A stretch of DNA of 64,000 bases from Chitinophaga sp. 180180018-3. GTDB taxonomy: Bacteria; Bacteroidota; Bacteroidia; Chitinophagales; Chitinophagaceae. The stretch's first letter is position 1; every line of letters begins with the position of its first letter. Both the position numbers and the translations under genes were made by a program. Where the stretch lies: positions 2,790,001 to 2,854,000 of the forward strand of contig NZ_CP140772.1 of the NCBI RefSeq assembly GCF_037893185.1, in the 5' to 3' direction. Below the pieces are notes generated by a model that worked only from the letters and a program-made list of their open reading frames with translations, searched no databases and was not told where the DNA came from. Shown piece after piece: positions 1 through 8,489 of this stretch.

Positions 1-258
1 AGGAATCTGCGGATTGATGAATATAAGCGCCTGCTTATCTGTGCGAACTATCTTATCTGCAAACTGCAGTTCGCTTTGGCCGTACATCAATACCACCTTG
101 TAAAAATCCCTTCTTCTGTACGCAGCAGGATCTGGCAGATTATCCGCGGTAAATTCCGTTTTCAATACATTGAAATGCCCGATATCCTGACGGATACTTT
201 CCGGCATGGAGCCAATTTTTTCCCGGTAGAAATCTGCTATGGTTTCAATTTTTGCCAT
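1..258 (-). CDS. AraC-family transcriptional regulator, N-terminal part (cut by window edge)
   Basis: Reading leftward from an ATG at 258, the frame stays open for 86 codons to the window edge. The protein begins MAKIETIADFYREKIG and continues with a DFYKVVLMYG-like strand and a PQIP motif. This pattern is typical of the cupin-like sensor half of Bacteroidota AraC regulators, whose DNA-binding HTH pair lies at the C-terminus, here outside the window. The family assignment rests on the N-terminus alone. The gene follows the phosphatase operon on the same strand but is separated from it by a strong terminator, so it is probably a separate transcript. Confidence 0.65.
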   Translation of the reverse strand, partial: MAKIETIADFYREKIGSMPESIRQDIGHFNVLKTEFTADNLPDPAAYRRRDFYKVVLMYGQSELQFADKIVRTDKQALIFINPQIP

Positions 259-300
259 TGCTTAAAATTACAAAATTCAAACAACATAGCAGGGTACGAA

Positions 301-328
301 AAAGGCCGCCCCAACGGAGCGGCCCTTT
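301..328 (-). terminator. Rho-independent terminator of the TonB receptor-phosphatase operon
   Basis: Positions 304-324 form a 9-bp GC-rich stem with a 3-nt loop (one G-U pair). On the minus strand the stem is followed by a run of five T. It lies just after the phosphatase stop codon at 351. Confidence 0.85.
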
Positions 329-350
329 CAAACCAACAGGAATCGCTGGC

Positions 351-1784
351 TTATTTCGTTATGATGAATGAATCCACTTCTTTTCCATCTTCCGATAACT
401 GCCGGAAGGTAATTTTTTTACCATCCACATCTGCAACAGTAAAAGAGTGAACGGCTGAAATAAACAGGTGGGTAAATTTCTGCCAGGAATCCGGATCATC
501 CTGCTGATCAGCATTGTACAACTCCTGTCCGCCGGCACCTGTTACCAGGTAGATAATGCCGTTAGGCCTGGTTTGGGCGTGGCCGTCAAATTTTTTGTCG
601 AGCTTCCAGGCGCCAGGTACCACGCGTCCACGGATGGTTTTATTGTCTTTACCACCTACCAGCAAAGTACCTTTCTTTTCGGGTTTGAAGGTCAGGGGAT
701 AGGTACGCTGGTAGTTGTGCACATGGCCGCTCAGCACCACATCCACTTTGCCTGCTTCCAGCAGGGGCGACAACAGGCGCATCTGCTGTTGTTCAAAATG
801 ATCCCGGGCGGAACTGAATCCCGGATGGTGAAACACGACTATTTTCCACACCGCATCCGCAGCGGATTTCAGGTCATCGGCTACCCATTTTTTCAGGGTG
901 CTGTCTGTCCAGTCTACATACGTATCGGAATCAATGAATGTCCAGTGCGTATTACCATAGTTGAAAGAGAAATTGCTCATCACCGGATATGCTTTGCCGG
1001 CGGCCGTTTCGAAGGCCTTTTTGTTTTCGGGAGTACCTTTCAGGGCCGGTACTACTGCCCCACCTTCCCGGCTCTGCAGGCCATTCAGTGGCTGATCCCA
1101 GAATGCGTAGTAGGCCAGGGCATCGGGGTAGCTGTTCAGGTCCCGGGTATCGCCATCATGGTTACCTAATGCTGCCACGAAGGGAATACTTCTCATCAGC
1201 GGCGCGCCCTGCTCATTGGCGTCAGCAGCGTTGTATACCGGCCAGAAATTAGTACGGTATTCAGAAATAAGTCCCCGTTCATATACGATATCTCCCGGAA
1301 CCACCACCAGGTCGGGGTTCGCCTGGTAAGCCATTCCGGCCAGTTTTTTAGCGCTGGATGTTCCTGCTCCAATATCTCCGAAAGCAACAAACCGGTAAGG
1401 CTGTTCCGCTTTTCTGGGCGCTTTGCCCTGAGCCGTGAATATTACCTGCTTATTTTTCAGTACACGGTAGCTGAAATTCTTGCCGGGGACCAGGCCTGTG
1501 AGCACCGTTCTGTACACTAGGTGAGCGGCTATATTGGCTACCGCTACCCGGTTCGCTGCAGGTGGAGTGGCCTTTTTCCAGCTCCCGTCGCCATCGGGCT
1601 TAAGCTCTACTTCCCAGCTGGCGGTGCTGTCGGCGCTGTGCCATAACAGCTCCAGCGTTGTTTCGGAAGGGTTGTATCCAATCTGCAGGTAGGGCGGTGT
1701 AATAAACCCGTTATTGCTTTGTGCGTTCAGCTTCGTTGAAAAGATGAACAATCCAAGTAATAAAAAATACACTTTGTTATACAT
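351..1784 (-). CDS. Secreted purple-acid-phosphatase-type metallophosphoesterase
   Basis: The 477-residue protein has a signal peptide (about 1-21, ending LNAQ). A fibronectin-III-like N domain typical of purple acid phosphatases spans about 25-125. A calcineurin-like metallophosphoesterase domain follows, with the metal-binding blocks GDIGAG (136-141), GDIVYERG (164-171), GNHD (207-210), HHPG (319-322) and GHVHNYQR (353-360). These blocks are complete, so it should be an active exported phosphomonoesterase or phosphodiesterase. It is the last gene of a three-gene operon, 18 nt after the beta-helix gene. It probably releases phosphate from organic esters whose products are handled by the upstream TonB receptor. 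The substrate cannot be read from sequence. Confidence 0.88.
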   Translation of the reverse strand: MYNKVYFLLLGLFIFSTKLNAQSNNGFITPPYLQIGYNPSETTLELLWHSADSTASWEVELKPDGDGSWKKATPPAANRVAVANIAAHLVYRTVLTGLVPGKNFSYRVLKNKQVIFTAQGKAPRKAEQPYRFVAFGDIGAGTSSAKKLAGMAYQANPDLVVVPGDIVYERGLISEYRTNFWPVYNAADANEQGAPLMRSIPFVAALGNHDGDTRDLNSYPDALAYYAFWDQPLNGLQSREGGAVVPALKGTPENKKAFETAAGKAYPVMSNFSFNYGNTHWTFIDSDTYVDWTDSTLKKWVADDLKSAADAVWKIVVFHHPGFSSARDHFEQQQMRLLSPLLEAGKVDVVLSGHVHNYQRTYPLTFKPEKKGTLLVGGKDNKTIRGRVVPGAWKLDKKFDGHAQTRPNGIIYLVTGAGGQELYNADQQDDPDSWQKFTHLFISAVHSFTVADVDGKKITFRQLSEDGKEVDSFIITK

Positions 1785-1802
1785 GACACACTGTTTTAAT
1801 CA

Positions 1803-3215
1803 TCAATGTCTGTTACCGTAGCCGTTTAACTGGTAACAGCCGAAATCTTTTCCGGGAGGAGTGATCTCGGTAGCGCCGTACATAGGATCTACCGGTACAT
1901 CTGCACGGGGCGAGAAACCGGTGAACCCTTTCCCGGCGCAGGGAGAAGTTGGCTTCAGCCGGAAATTATAGCTGCCTACAAATGAGATATCACGCAGGTT
2001 AAGCCCGGCAGGCATAGGGCAGGGACCATTCACAAATTGAGGATTGTTGGCGCCCAGTATCGCCTGACTGGCGGTGTAGGTAGCTCCCGGTGTCCAGTTC
2101 GGCGGCAGGAAAGACGCCGGTGCGGGGATATCAGTTGGCGGCGCTTTGCTGATACATACGCTGATCGCCAGGCTCGGATAAATGCTGTTGGCTACGGATA
2201 ATGAATCGGCATAGGTGTAGTTATAACCATATCTTAAATTGGCGGTATCGGCAATGGGGTTTTGTACCACTCTCAAACCGAACTTACAATTCACTATCAG
2301 GTTGTTGTAGGCCATTCCGCCTGCGCCTTCCTCAAAATTAATAGAACCACCCCGGCCTGCGGACGATCTTCTGTAACCGCAGTTAACGATGGTGTTATTG
2401 TACATTCTCATGTTGCTGCTGGGCACTCCGGCAATGGCGCCTGCGTTCGACAGCTTAGGCCCGTTGGTAGCCATGCCTATGCAAAGGTTGTAGGCAAAAT
2501 CGCCTCTTAAACCGGCTTTACCATTCATCGCCTCTCCGCCTGTATAACCGCATTTCTCGAAAGTATTCCGCATGATGGATACCTTCCCGCCCAGGATCCT
2601 CAAAGGATCGTCCACGCTTCCGTATATCCACGAATCTTCCATCACAAACACGCCGTTGGGATTCTGGAAAAACAGCGGATATGGGCTGGTATAGATCTGG
2701 CGGATACCGCTGGCCGCCGGAATCGCAGCGCCTCCGAATTCAATGCGGGTCCATTTTACGACCATCAACGGACAGGTAGGGCCGCCGATGATGCCCACCC
2801 AGCGGCCGCGAAGCGCGGGGTCGCTGTTGGGATCAGCACCATAGGTATCTGTTTTGGTAACACCCGGATAAGTAATCAGGTTAGGCTTTTCCTGTGTACC
2901 CAGCGAAATAAAAGTGCCTCTTACACCAATTCCGTAGTTGCCGGTAAAGTTAATCGTTACGCCTTCCTGGATGATCAGGGTGTCGTGTTCATTTACGAAT
3001 ATATCACCACATATTGTATAGGTTTTACCTGCCAGCATAGTGCCTTTTACCGCGTTGTTAAGCGGGTCGGACCCCAGGCATCCTTTGTCGCTTACCGGCG
3101 AAGCAACAGCCTTGGGCGCGATATACAGGTTTTTATTATCTGCTTTCTTATTGCATGCGGTGGCGCATACGAGTAGTATAAAAAGACCAATGATAGTAGA
3201 GATAGGTTGTTTCAT
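1803..3215 (-). CDS. Lipoprotein with predicted right-handed parallel beta-helix
   Basis: The 470-residue protein starts with a lipoprotein signal (lipobox ATAC, Cys at about 21). The body has repeated short strands with Asn ladders such as MYNNTIVNCG and AYNNLIVNCK, characteristic of pectate-lyase-like or polysaccharide-binding beta-helices. I see no recognisable catalytic motif. It sits 11 nt after the TonB receptor stop and 18 nt before the phosphatase start, so the three are almost certainly co-transcribed. It may be a surface ligand-binding partner of the receptor, in the position SusD holds in other systems. That role is inferred from gene order only. Confidence 0.7.
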   Translation of the reverse strand: MKQPISTIIGLFILLVCATACNKKADNKNLYIAPKAVASPVSDKGCLGSDPLNNAVKGTMLAGKTYTICGDIFVNEHDTLIIQEGVTINFTGNYGIGVRGTFISLGTQEKPNLITYPGVTKTDTYGADPNSDPALRGRWVGIIGGPTCPLMVVKWTRIEFGGAAIPAASGIRQIYTSPYPLFFQNPNGVFVMEDSWIYGSVDDPLRILGGKVSIMRNTFEKCGYTGGEAMNGKAGLRGDFAYNLCIGMATNGPKLSNAGAIAGVPSSNMRMYNNTIVNCGYRRSSAGRGGSINFEEGAGGMAYNNLIVNCKFGLRVVQNPIADTANLRYGYNYTYADSLSVANSIYPSLAISVCISKAPPTDIPAPASFLPPNWTPGATYTASQAILGANNPQFVNGPCPMPAGLNLRDISFVGSYNFRLKPTSPCAGKGFTGFSPRADVPVDPMYGATEITPPGKDFGCYQLNGYGNRH

Positions 3216-3226
3216 GCTGCTGTTGT

Positions 3227-6025
3227 TTAGAGTTTGTATCTGAAACCGAATAAAAAGGAAGTTCTGAAGTAGTCTTTCTCAACAATGATCTTCTTGTTGG
3301 GATCCGACTGCTGGCTTAATGGCACATTGGTTTTTTGCAGGTAAGTATTGTAAGACTGATGCATGGCCGTTACTGTAGGTGCATTGGTCAGGTTGTTGAT
3401 CTTTCCGTAACAGGTAAAGCCTTTATAGATCCTTTGTTCGAAGGAAAGATCCAGCTGGGTAGTGGGCTGTAACCAGTAATGCAGACCTGAATAGGTATTC
3501 AGTACTGCCAGTCTTTCTCCAGTATACACCGCGGCTATCTGCAGGTCCAGGCCGTTCCGGGTGTCTTTATACAACAACGACAAATTACCGATGTGATTCG
3601 CCTGCCCCTGCATAGGCCTGGTTTCAGAAATGTATTTATCGGTGATACCCAGTTGTGGATCCCGGTATTTATACAGCATGCTGTCGTTCGTAATGCTGGA
3701 ATGTGTATAGGTATAGTTGGCAGATACGCCAAACGCGCCGATATACTTGATGAACACTGCTTCAAAACCATAGTTGGTAGCAGCCGTTCCGATATTAACC
3801 GGCTTGAATACCTGCGAATTGTAACCAAACTTTCTTACAGAAAGTTCGATAGGATTATCGATTCTTTTATAGAATACACCCAGTAACAATTGATCTGCTT
3901 TGCCCGGGAACAATTCATATCTCAGGTCGAAGTTATTGGCGGTGGAGTGTTCCAGCCCTTCCGGATTTCCCCTTTCTTTAAACAGCTCGTAGTTATCGGG
4001 GCCATCAGGGATCAGCTCTGAGAACTGAGGCCGCGCAATCGCCTTGTAGTACGAAAAGCGCAATGCCTGCTTGGGACGAAGCTGATATTTCAATTGTACA
4101 CTCGGAAGGAAATCGGTATAGGAGATGGTACCATCTTTGTAATCAGCAGTAGCCGGCAGCTGGGTATTGTACTTTTGATCCGTATGCTCCATTCTCAGCC
4201 CACCCAGCGCTTCGAGTTGCCTGGCGAGCTGCCATTTGCCCTGCAGGTAAGCGGCCCAGATCGTTTCTCTGAACGTATAGTTGTTACCGTTAAGCTGCGC
4301 AGTAGCGTCGGAGCCGATGAAAGTAAACTTCGCTGCATCCACAGTGGTAAACAACTGGTTGGATCCCGAAACACGGAGCGGATTGAGCGTATAGTAGTTG
4401 TAGAAATTATCGCGCAATTTATTTCTCATCATGGCGCCGCCTTTAAACTCAAAGAACCTGTTCAGCACCTTGGTTTCTTTGGTATAGTTGGCGTAGAAAG
4501 CGAAGTCTTTGTCGCTGTTCTGCATCCAGCTGCGGTTCATGGCATTCAGTATGTCTTCGCCCGACAGCTGCACTTTTTCACCGGTTCTGTCAACACTCAA
4601 CCCGCCATGTGAAAAAGAAGTCTGGTCGGGGATGGAGTTTTTTGCAATGGAATATACGGCCGACCAGTCGAATGCGCTGGTACCGGTTAATTGATGCTGC
4701 CCTTGCAGGGTGGCGTTGTAGATAGACTGGTATTGCCAGGTGGTTCTGTACGAATAAGAAAGCGTTTGGTTAATGGCGTTAGTAGTATCGATGGATTCCC
4801 TTACCTGCTTGTCGTCGAGGCGAACGTAGGTAGAAAATAACGAAATCTTGTTTCTTTTATTGAAGCGGTAATCTATTTTACCGGTCAGCCCCAGGCGCTG
4901 GGTTTGAGTAGAATATCTTCTTTCTCTCAGGTATTCAAACGCCGGAATATCGTCCACATTGGGAGTGGTAGAAGTGGTAAATACAGAAGTAGCCGTTCCT
5001 CTGTACTGGTTCTGATAACTGCCGGAAAGGATCACGCCCAGGTTTTTGTTTTTACCAAAGCGGTTACCTATGCTGATACCAGCTGTGGTATTAAGTGGTG
5101 ATGATTTAGGCGTATAGTTAAGATGACCCAGCGGAAATTCTGATTCCTTCGCTGCGTACGCGGGACCATTGATCTGGTTGGGCGACCTTTTATTCATGCT
5201 GCCGGTAGAGAAAGACTGGAATTTCTGATCGGCGAAGATATTGTTATATCCCCCCGAAACGTTTACCTGCAGCAGCTTCGAGGCAGGAGCATCTTTCATG
5301 ACAAGGTTGATGGTACCGCCAATGGCATCTCCTTCCATAGCAGGAGTGAGGCTTTTGCTGACCTCCAGTCTTTCCAGCAATTCGGAAGGGAAGAGATCCA
5401 GCGGAATAAACCGGCTTTTATTATCCGGGCTGGGAATTTTGATACCGTTGATGAGCGTGTTGATATATCTTTTGTCCATCCCGCGGATAATAGGATAGCG
5501 TCCATCCCCGGAGCTGCCTTTTTCAATCGTCACGCCGCTTACCCGTTGCAGGGCGTTGGCGACGGTAATATCGGGCAGCAGTTGCAGGGTTTTGGACGAC
5601 AGGATATTCACCAGCTGATCGGCCTTTTGTTCAAGGCGGCGGGCGCCTGTTTCTTCATTTTTGGCACTACCTACCACGGTGATCCCGGAGAGGTCGCTGT
5701 GCAGCGGACTGGCAATCAGGTCAATCACTGCGGCATCGGTAGCAGAAGCGATGTGTACCGGTCCGGCTTTGGCTACAGAATAACCGATATAGGTGGCTAC
5801 AAGCTCATAATCTCCCGGTTTCAGGTTTTTGAAATGAAATGAGCCATCCAGTTTCACAATGGCTTTGCTGGAGATTCCCTTTAATACAACCGTGGCGCCA
5901 ACCAGTGGCTCGCCTGTGACAGCGTCGGTTACCCGTCCTTTAATCGATTGCGAATAGGCATGGAACGAAAGGGATAAGAGCAGCGCTGAAAAAAATAATC
6001 TGGTAATTTTTTTTGCAGAAGGCAT
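3227..6025 (-). CDS. TonB-dependent outer-membrane receptor (non-SusC type)
   Basis: The 932-residue protein has a signal peptide (1-25), a CarboxypepD_reg-like domain (about 28-108, beginning IKGRVTD), a TonB plug (about 120-245; VSGVTIEKG, IRGMDKRY, EGDAIGGTINL) and a long beta-barrel that ends in aromatic and hydrophobic residues (FLFGFRYKL). It lacks the STN domain and the TAxIYGSRGANG plug signature of SusC proteins, and no SusD gene follows. It therefore belongs to the standalone TonB receptor group. As first gene of the phosphatase operon it probably imports a phosphorylated compound or a released product across the outer membrane. Confidence 0.9.
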   Translation of the reverse strand: MPSAKKITRLFFSALLLSLSFHAYSQSIKGRVTDAVTGEPLVGATVVLKGISSKAIVKLDGSFHFKNLKPGDYELVATYIGYSVAKAGPVHIASATDAAVIDLIASPLHSDLSGITVVGSAKNEETGARRLEQKADQLVNILSSKTLQLLPDITVANALQRVSGVTIEKGSSGDGRYPIIRGMDKRYINTLINGIKIPSPDNKSRFIPLDLFPSELLERLEVSKSLTPAMEGDAIGGTINLVMKDAPASKLLQVNVSGGYNNIFADQKFQSFSTGSMNKRSPNQINGPAYAAKESEFPLGHLNYTPKSSPLNTTAGISIGNRFGKNKNLGVILSGSYQNQYRGTATSVFTTSTTPNVDDIPAFEYLRERRYSTQTQRLGLTGKIDYRFNKRNKISLFSTYVRLDDKQVRESIDTTNAINQTLSYSYRTTWQYQSIYNATLQGQHQLTGTSAFDWSAVYSIAKNSIPDQTSFSHGGLSVDRTGEKVQLSGEDILNAMNRSWMQNSDKDFAFYANYTKETKVLNRFFEFKGGAMMRNKLRDNFYNYYTLNPLRVSGSNQLFTTVDAAKFTFIGSDATAQLNGNNYTFRETIWAAYLQGKWQLARQLEALGGLRMEHTDQKYNTQLPATADYKDGTISYTDFLPSVQLKYQLRPKQALRFSYYKAIARPQFSELIPDGPDNYELFKERGNPEGLEHSTANNFDLRYELFPGKADQLLLGVFYKRIDNPIELSVRKFGYNSQVFKPVNIGTAATNYGFEAVFIKYIGAFGVSANYTYTHSSITNDSMLYKYRDPQLGITDKYISETRPMQGQANHIGNLSLLYKDTRNGLDLQIAAVYTGERLAVLNTYSGLHYWLQPTTQLDLSFEQRIYKGFTCYGKINNLTNAPTVTAMHQSYNTYLQKTNVPLSQQSDPNKKIIVEKDYFRTSFLFGFRYKL

Positions 6026-6200
6026 ACAGTAATTTTAGCTCCTGCAAAAATGTACAGTTATACCCGGAAGCCATAGTGAGAGAGCGGGATTTCACTATAA
6101 CATAATTAATTCTTCATACTTCATTAACGTTTTCTCCAGAATCTTTTCAGAATTGAATTTATCCGTGGTTTTTGGGGAGATAGTATTTTCATTATTTATT

Positions 6201-6230
6201 TTAAGCAGCAGGCTCCTGCCCGCTGCTTAA
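6201..6230. terminator. Stem-loop after the GH18 gene, probable transcript end
   Basis: Arms 6201-6213 and 6218-6230 pair over 13 bp (one G-U) around a 4-nt loop. The flanks are AT-rich but there is no clean T run on the minus strand. It lies 15 nt beyond the GH18 stop and upstream of the TonB receptor gene, so it could be a terminator or an RNA-stabilising 3' end. Confidence 0.5.
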
Positions 6231-6244
6231 GATATATTTGACCG

Positions 6245-7246
6245 TTAAGGATTCATAATCTTTATCAATTGTTTACTTACAATGTAAGTAGGAACATAAA
6301 GTGTATTGTCGGTAGATGAGGTAAGCGGTGCATCCCTGTCGATAGCGTAACTGAAAACACCGCCTTTTTTAGCTCCTGCAGGTTCCCACCGGGCATAGTC
6401 GTAGGCACGCCCTGTACCGTTTACAGGATAAGTAACATCGTACCATACGTTGCCGGGATAGCCGTTTTCCTCATAGAAGGAAAATCCCGGAACAAACTGC
6501 GATGATTTGATATAAGGAGAAAATGTATTCCAGGTTGATTGAAGCGTGGAAGCGCCCCGGCCATAGGCCTGCAGCCATACATAGTCGACCATGGTATATA
6601 CTTTCCGGAAAAGACTGTTGCTGCCGCTTTGGTTGGTATCGAAGGTCAGCAGCCTGCCGGTGCCGGATTTGGGGCCGAGGAACTTAGATAACGCAGTGTA
6701 CACCCCGGTCTTAGACGTTAAATCGGTACCGCTGGGATTACTTTCAATGTCGATATCGTAGCCGTCAAATCCATACCGGTTCACGATACTGTCCATAATC
6801 CTCTGGGCGGTTTGCGTGTATCCGGCCGTGTTGTTGGAGGCGCCTGGCGCAAGATCGAGGCTGCCGGTAACGATTACTTTGGTACCCTTGGCATGAAGGG
6901 CGTTGATCCAGCCCGGAACGCTGTCGGCAACAGGGGAGCTGGAGCTGAAGCAGAAAACGATCAGCACATCCAGGCTGTCCGGCACTTTCGAGAAGTTGGA
7001 ACCATTCAGGCCCGGGCCGTAGCAGGGCCCCTGGAACCGGTAAAATCCGGCATAGATTTCATGCGCACTTTTCTTATACGCAATCAGACTGCTGTCGGTA
7101 ACCAATGCCGATGTAGCAGTGGTTTTGCTGCCCGGTGAAGCGTTTTGCTTCACCGGATTCAGGTCAGTCATGTTTCTGCTGCAACTGGCCAGGGCTATAC
7201 TGCCTGCCAATAATAACGCGGCTGCGGAAAGCTTTGGAATTGTCAT
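6245..7246 (-). CDS. GH18-family lipoprotein glycosidase (endo-beta-N-acetylglucosaminidase or chitinase-like)
   Basis: The 333-residue protein carries a lipoprotein signal (SIALASCS, Cys 22). The GH18 catalytic signature DGxDxDxE is present as DGYDIDIE at 161-168, with Glu168 the expected proton donor and the Asp residues supporting substrate-assisted catalysis. The spacing and the small size fit the EndoS/EndoF-like subgroup that trims N-glycans better than large chitinases. It is a single-gene unit flanked by a stem-loop and by a short tandem repeat in its upstream region. No SusCD partner is next to it. Whether it acts on glycoproteins or chitin is undecided. Confidence 0.85.
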   Translation of the reverse strand: MTIPKLSAAALLLAGSIALASCSRNMTDLNPVKQNASPGSKTTATSALVTDSSLIAYKKSAHEIYAGFYRFQGPCYGPGLNGSNFSKVPDSLDVLIVFCFSSSSPVADSVPGWINALHAKGTKVIVTGSLDLAPGASNNTAGYTQTAQRIMDSIVNRYGFDGYDIDIESNPSGTDLTSKTGVYTALSKFLGPKSGTGRLLTFDTNQSGSNSLFRKVYTMVDYVWLQAYGRGASTLQSTWNTFSPYIKSSQFVPGFSFYEENGYPGNVWYDVTYPVNGTGRAYDYARWEPAGAKKGGVFSYAIDRDAPLTSSTDNTLYVPTYIVSKQLIKIMNP

Positions 7247-7281
7247 ATTTGTTCAGATTTGGTCTCTTCAGAAATGCCTGC

Positions 7282-7367
7282 TCAGGTCAACATTCACTGT
7301 TTCATTGCTATGGGTAACTCACTGTTCAGGTTAACATGTACTGTTCGTGTTATGGGTAACTCAACAG
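7282..7367. repeat. Imperfect tandem duplication, unit about 42-44 bp
   Basis: Two adjacent units share blocks such as tatgggtaactca (7309-7321 and 7351-7363, identical) and the block tcaggtYaacatNYactgtt (7282 and 7326). It lies 36 bp upstream of the GH18 start codon, a place where a regulator could bind. Confidence 0.75.
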
Positions 7368-7426
7368 GGCTATGTCATTATTAAAAATACTATTTTAGTT
7401 TCAATTCTGATCATGAATCGTCATCG

Positions 7427-7573
7427 ATGTTTTTTTATTTATCCGCTTCACTGTACCTTGCCACCTCATTGCAACGTGAACGCAACATCCTGCTGGATGC
7501 TTTACAAAGCAAAGCATTCCTGCAGACACTGACAGATATGTTTGAGCTGTTCAAAACGATCCCGCGCCTTTAA
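7427..7573 (+). pseudogene. Short coding-like ORF of 48 codons, possible gene remnant
   Basis: An ATG at 7427 opens a frame ending at a TAA at 7571-7573. The C-terminal half (ERNILLDALQSKAF, then TDMFELFKTIP) has the composition of an amphipathic helical protein rather than random translation. The frame is open upstream to 7385. It may be a small protein or the tail of a decayed gene. I recognise no family. Confidence 0.3.
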
Positions 7574-7590
7574 TCATCCCGCGGGTTACG

Positions 7591-7842
7591 TTAGCAGGTT
7601 GCTTTAATAGCCCGCCATATCTGCTGAACAATATAGCCACTTTCCATCTCCTCGAGTTTGGGCGAACAGGCGAAACCGGTATCTGTTTCCATCAACACCA
7701 GGTGATCCGGTACGAGATGGTGAAACATATGCTCGATATCATCGTTCAGGATATAATAAACCTTGTGTCCGTTATAGAATTCGGGTTCTACCTCTAAGGT
7801 ATATTGCTGGCCATTTATAGTGGCATTTACCTGTTGTAGCAT
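7591..7842 (-). CDS. Small cytoplasmic protein of unknown function
   Basis: The 83-residue protein has no signal peptide or membrane segment. It is acidic and contains a clear beta-strand start (VNATINGQQYTLEVEPE) followed by a block with two His (HMFHHLVPDHL). Composition and a clean frame favour a real gene. I do not recognise the family, although small proteins of this style are common as lone genes in Chitinophagaceae. It is divergent from the DUF3592 gene, with about 120 bp between the starts. Confidence 0.55.
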   Translation of the reverse strand: MLQQVNATINGQQYTLEVEPEFYNGHKVYYILNDDIEHMFHHLVPDHLVLMETDTGFACSPKLEEMESGYIVQQIWRAIKATC

Positions 7843-7943
7843 AGTGATGTTTTTTCAAAAAATGCCACAAGTTTCATGCTGGGGTTTGGCGGCCTCTGTC
7901 GCGCCACCCGTCACCTGCTACACAGAACCTGGATTACATTTCC

Positions 7944-7951
7944 TACATTTG
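7944..7951 (+). promoter_or_regulatory. Possible -7 element (TACATTTG) for the DUF3592 gene
   Basis: It matches the Bacteroidota -7 consensus TAnnTTTG exactly and lies 13 nt before the ATG at 7965. No TTG is seen 19-21 bp upstream, so the call is weak. Confidence 0.35.
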
Positions 7952-7964
7952 ATGTTGTACAAAG

Positions 7965-8396
7965 ATGGAAAACACTATATTTATATCACTACTTCAGACG
8001 TTTGCCAATATCAGATTTGATGGACTGTTTTTCATGCTGATAGGCCTGACCCAGCTGGTCTTTATTTACTTTTACATACTGGCGAAGCATAAACGTATCC
8101 GGCAACACGGCGTTGAAACCACCGGCACGGTGTCGGGGCATACTACTTCCGGGAATATCCGTTACCCGCTCGTAAAATTTCAAACGGCCGATGCCGCCTG
8201 GGTTACAGAAGAATACCAGTATGGCACCAATTTCTCCCGGTACAAACCAGACGAAAATGTTACGGTGATCTATAACCGGAATAACCCAAAGGAGTTTCTT
8301 ATTAAATCCGATTATCTCCCGAAAATACTGACGGTGATATTTATCCTGCTTGCACTGTCTTTTTTCGCGATAGGGTTGTACACCACGATAAAATAA
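7965..8396 (+). CDS. DUF3592-family membrane protein
   Basis: The 143-residue protein has a transmembrane helix near each end (about 18-38 and 119-138). The soluble middle part carries the DUF3592 pattern: GxxTTGTVSGH, YPLVKFQTADG-like strands, and a P-x-ENVTVIYNRNNP motif just before the second helix. Proteins of this family are found in many bacteria as small membrane proteins of unknown role. It stands alone between two oppositely directed genes. Confidence 0.75.
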   Translation: MENTIFISLLQTFANIRFDGLFFMLIGLTQLVFIYFYILAKHKRIRQHGVETTGTVSGHTTSGNIRYPLVKFQTADAAWVTEEYQYGTNFSRYKPDENVTVIYNRNNPKEFLIKSDYLPKILTVIFILLALSFFAIGLYTTIK

Positions 8397-8489
8397 TACC
8401 TTTAAATGGATAGCATATGAAATGCTGTATGATCGTAGTTTTTGCGTTTCAATGTCGCGTCCGCTATCAGAACCCGGGAGAAATATGCT

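Larger units (their letters stand above)
7247..7590. other. Intergenic region upstream of GH18
   Basis: This gap holds an imperfect two-copy tandem repeat (7282-7367) close to the GH18 start and a short coding-like frame (7427-7573) on the plus strand. I see no RNA gene and no consensus promoter. Confidence 0.5.

Noticed and set aside
468..1169. A 233-codon open frame on the plus strand within the phosphatase gene
   Set aside because: It is antisense to a complete metallophosphoesterase and has no recognisable motif.
6043..6052. Promoter-like TACATTTTTG on the minus strand before the TonB receptor
   Set aside because: It has extra T residues compared with TAnnTTTG and no TTG at 19-21 bp, so it was not listed.
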